5,581 nucleotides of DNA. It comes from an uncultured Veillonella sp. (GTDB lineage: Bacteria > Bacillota > Negativicutes > Veillonellales > Veillonellaceae). Positions 5,412 to 5,581 of this stretch are shown in pieces; within the stretch, counting starts at the first letter, position 1; every line of letters begins with the position of its first letter. The translations under genes were made by a program, and so were the position numbers. Under the pieces are notes generated by a model that made no database searches, was not told the DNA's origin, and saw nothing but the letters and a program-made list of their open reading frames with translations. The stretch lies in the NCBI GenBank assembly GCA_934183145.1, contig CAKPSA010000075.1, positions 1-5,581 on the forward strand. Direction: 5' to 3'.

Positions 5412-5460
5412 AGAAATTAATACTAGATTGTAATCGAATATGGAGAAATTCTAAGAAATT
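5412..5460 (+). repeat. Three copies of AGAAATT
   Basis: AGAAATT occurs at 5412-5418, 5444-5450 and 5454-5460 in the AT-rich spacer before the last gene. The remainder of 5358-5466 shows no gene and no convincing promoter. In sequence this AT-rich, three short copies may be chance. Confidence 0.3.
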
Positions 5461-5466
5461 GCTCAT

Positions 5467-5495
5467 TTGTCAAAATCCCCGTTCCGCGCTATTGT
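5467..5495 (+). promoter_or_regulatory. Candidate promoter of the last gene
   Basis: TTGTCA at 5467-5472 matches -35 at five of six positions. After exactly 17 bp comes TATTGT at 5490-5495, a four-of-six -10. If real, transcription starts near 5502, inside the inverted-repeat element, which would then act as DNA operator rather than folded leader RNA. Confidence 0.35.
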
Positions 5496-5532
5496 GTAGA
5501 TAAGCGCTATGCCATGGCAGGAAAGGGGATTT
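5473..5532 (+). promoter_or_regulatory. Compact structured element overlapping a ribosome site
   Basis: AAATCCCC at 5473-5480 pairs perfectly with GGGGATTT at 5525-5532, directly against ATG 5533. After one G/A mismatch the stem continues with TTCC 5482-5485 and GGAA 5520-5523. Inside are GCGCT 5486-5490 with AGCGC 5503-5507, and the palindrome TGCCATGGCA at 5510-5519. Helices abut with only two unpaired junction bases (5508-5509), a tight three-way junction. The GGGG of the likely ribosome site (5522-5528) is locked in the closing stem. This resembles translational control by a riboswitch, RNA thermometer or autoregulated leader; no known class is recognised. Confidence 0.5.
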
Positions 5533-5581
5533 ATGTTATACACAAATGAAGAACCATTAGTACAACGAACCTGTATTAAAA
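5533..5581 (+). CDS. Start of an unidentified gene, cut by the window end
   Basis: ATG 5533 opens a frame without stop for the 16 remaining codons (beginning MLYTNEEPLVQR). AAAGGGG at 5522-5528 is a plausible ribosome site 4 bases upstream. The fragment is too short to assign to a family. The strong upstream terminator and the structured element ending exactly at the ATG support a real, separately regulated gene. An overlapping ATG at 5514 gives only 11 codons and is less likely. Confidence 0.5.
   Translation, partial: MLYTNEEPLVQRTCIK

Noticed and set aside
5386..5433. 15-codon frame in the spacer after the ATPase terminator
   Set aside because: No ribosome site, AT-rich and very short; expected by chance.
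5473..5532. Integron attC site or IS200/IS605 end, because of the compact palindromic fold
   Set aside because: The conserved attC core triplets (GTT/AAC) are not at the ends, and no integrase or transposase gene is visible nearby.

Overview
The window looks like chromosomal DNA of an anaerobic, low-to-moderate GC member of the Negativicutes, most likely Veillonella or a close relative. This is an inference. It rests on the two-cluster (M2-type) [FeFe]-hydrogenase, the architecture described for Megasphaera elsdenii; on strong AGGAGG-type ribosome sites; on AT-rich intergenic stretches; and on a signal-peptide protein and a lipoprotein of kinds common in that group. No rRNA, tRNA, CRISPR array, transposase or phage gene was found.

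Layout, left to right, all genes on the + strand. (1) 96-470 encodes a 124-residue secreted or periplasmic protein of unknown function, closed by a hairpin terminator at 515-546. (2) 471-875 is a long non-coding interval upstream of the hydrogenase. It holds an extended -10 promoter, a perfect 13-bp inverted repeat, a possible 20-codon upstream reading frame and a strong ribosome site. (3) 876-2306 encodes a monomeric [FeFe]-hydrogenase with two [4Fe-4S] ferredoxin motifs and a complete H-cluster and proton-path residue set. (4) 2307-2709 is non-coding, with several hairpins, a foldable 82-nt segment ending in a T run, and an AT-rich promoter region bracketed by an inverted repeat. (5) 2710-3858 encodes a lipoprotein with a glycoside hydrolase family 3 (GH3) N-terminal fold, whose active-site motifs are largely eroded. 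(6) 3859-4201 holds a hexanucleotide microsatellite, a terminator, a pair of 12-bp direct repeats and a clear extended -10 promoter. (7) 4202-5266 encodes an archaeal-type ATPase (ATPase_2/DUF234 class) that stops where the usual C-terminal domain would begin. (8) 5267-5532 contains a strong terminator and a compact foldable inverted-repeat element whose right arm contains the ribosome site of a gene starting at 5533 and running off the window.

The genes look like independent single-gene transcription units, each with its own promoter and terminator signals, rather than an operon. The hydrogenase would dispose of electrons from reduced ferredoxin as H2 during fermentation of lactate or pyruvate. 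The other products have no visible functional tie to it. There is no obvious new multi-gene system here. The most unusual signals are the ribosome-site-overlapping structured element at 5473-5532, the long structured spacers around the hydrogenase gene, and the two proteins (GH3-like lipoprotein, truncated ATPase) that keep their folds but lack expected family features.
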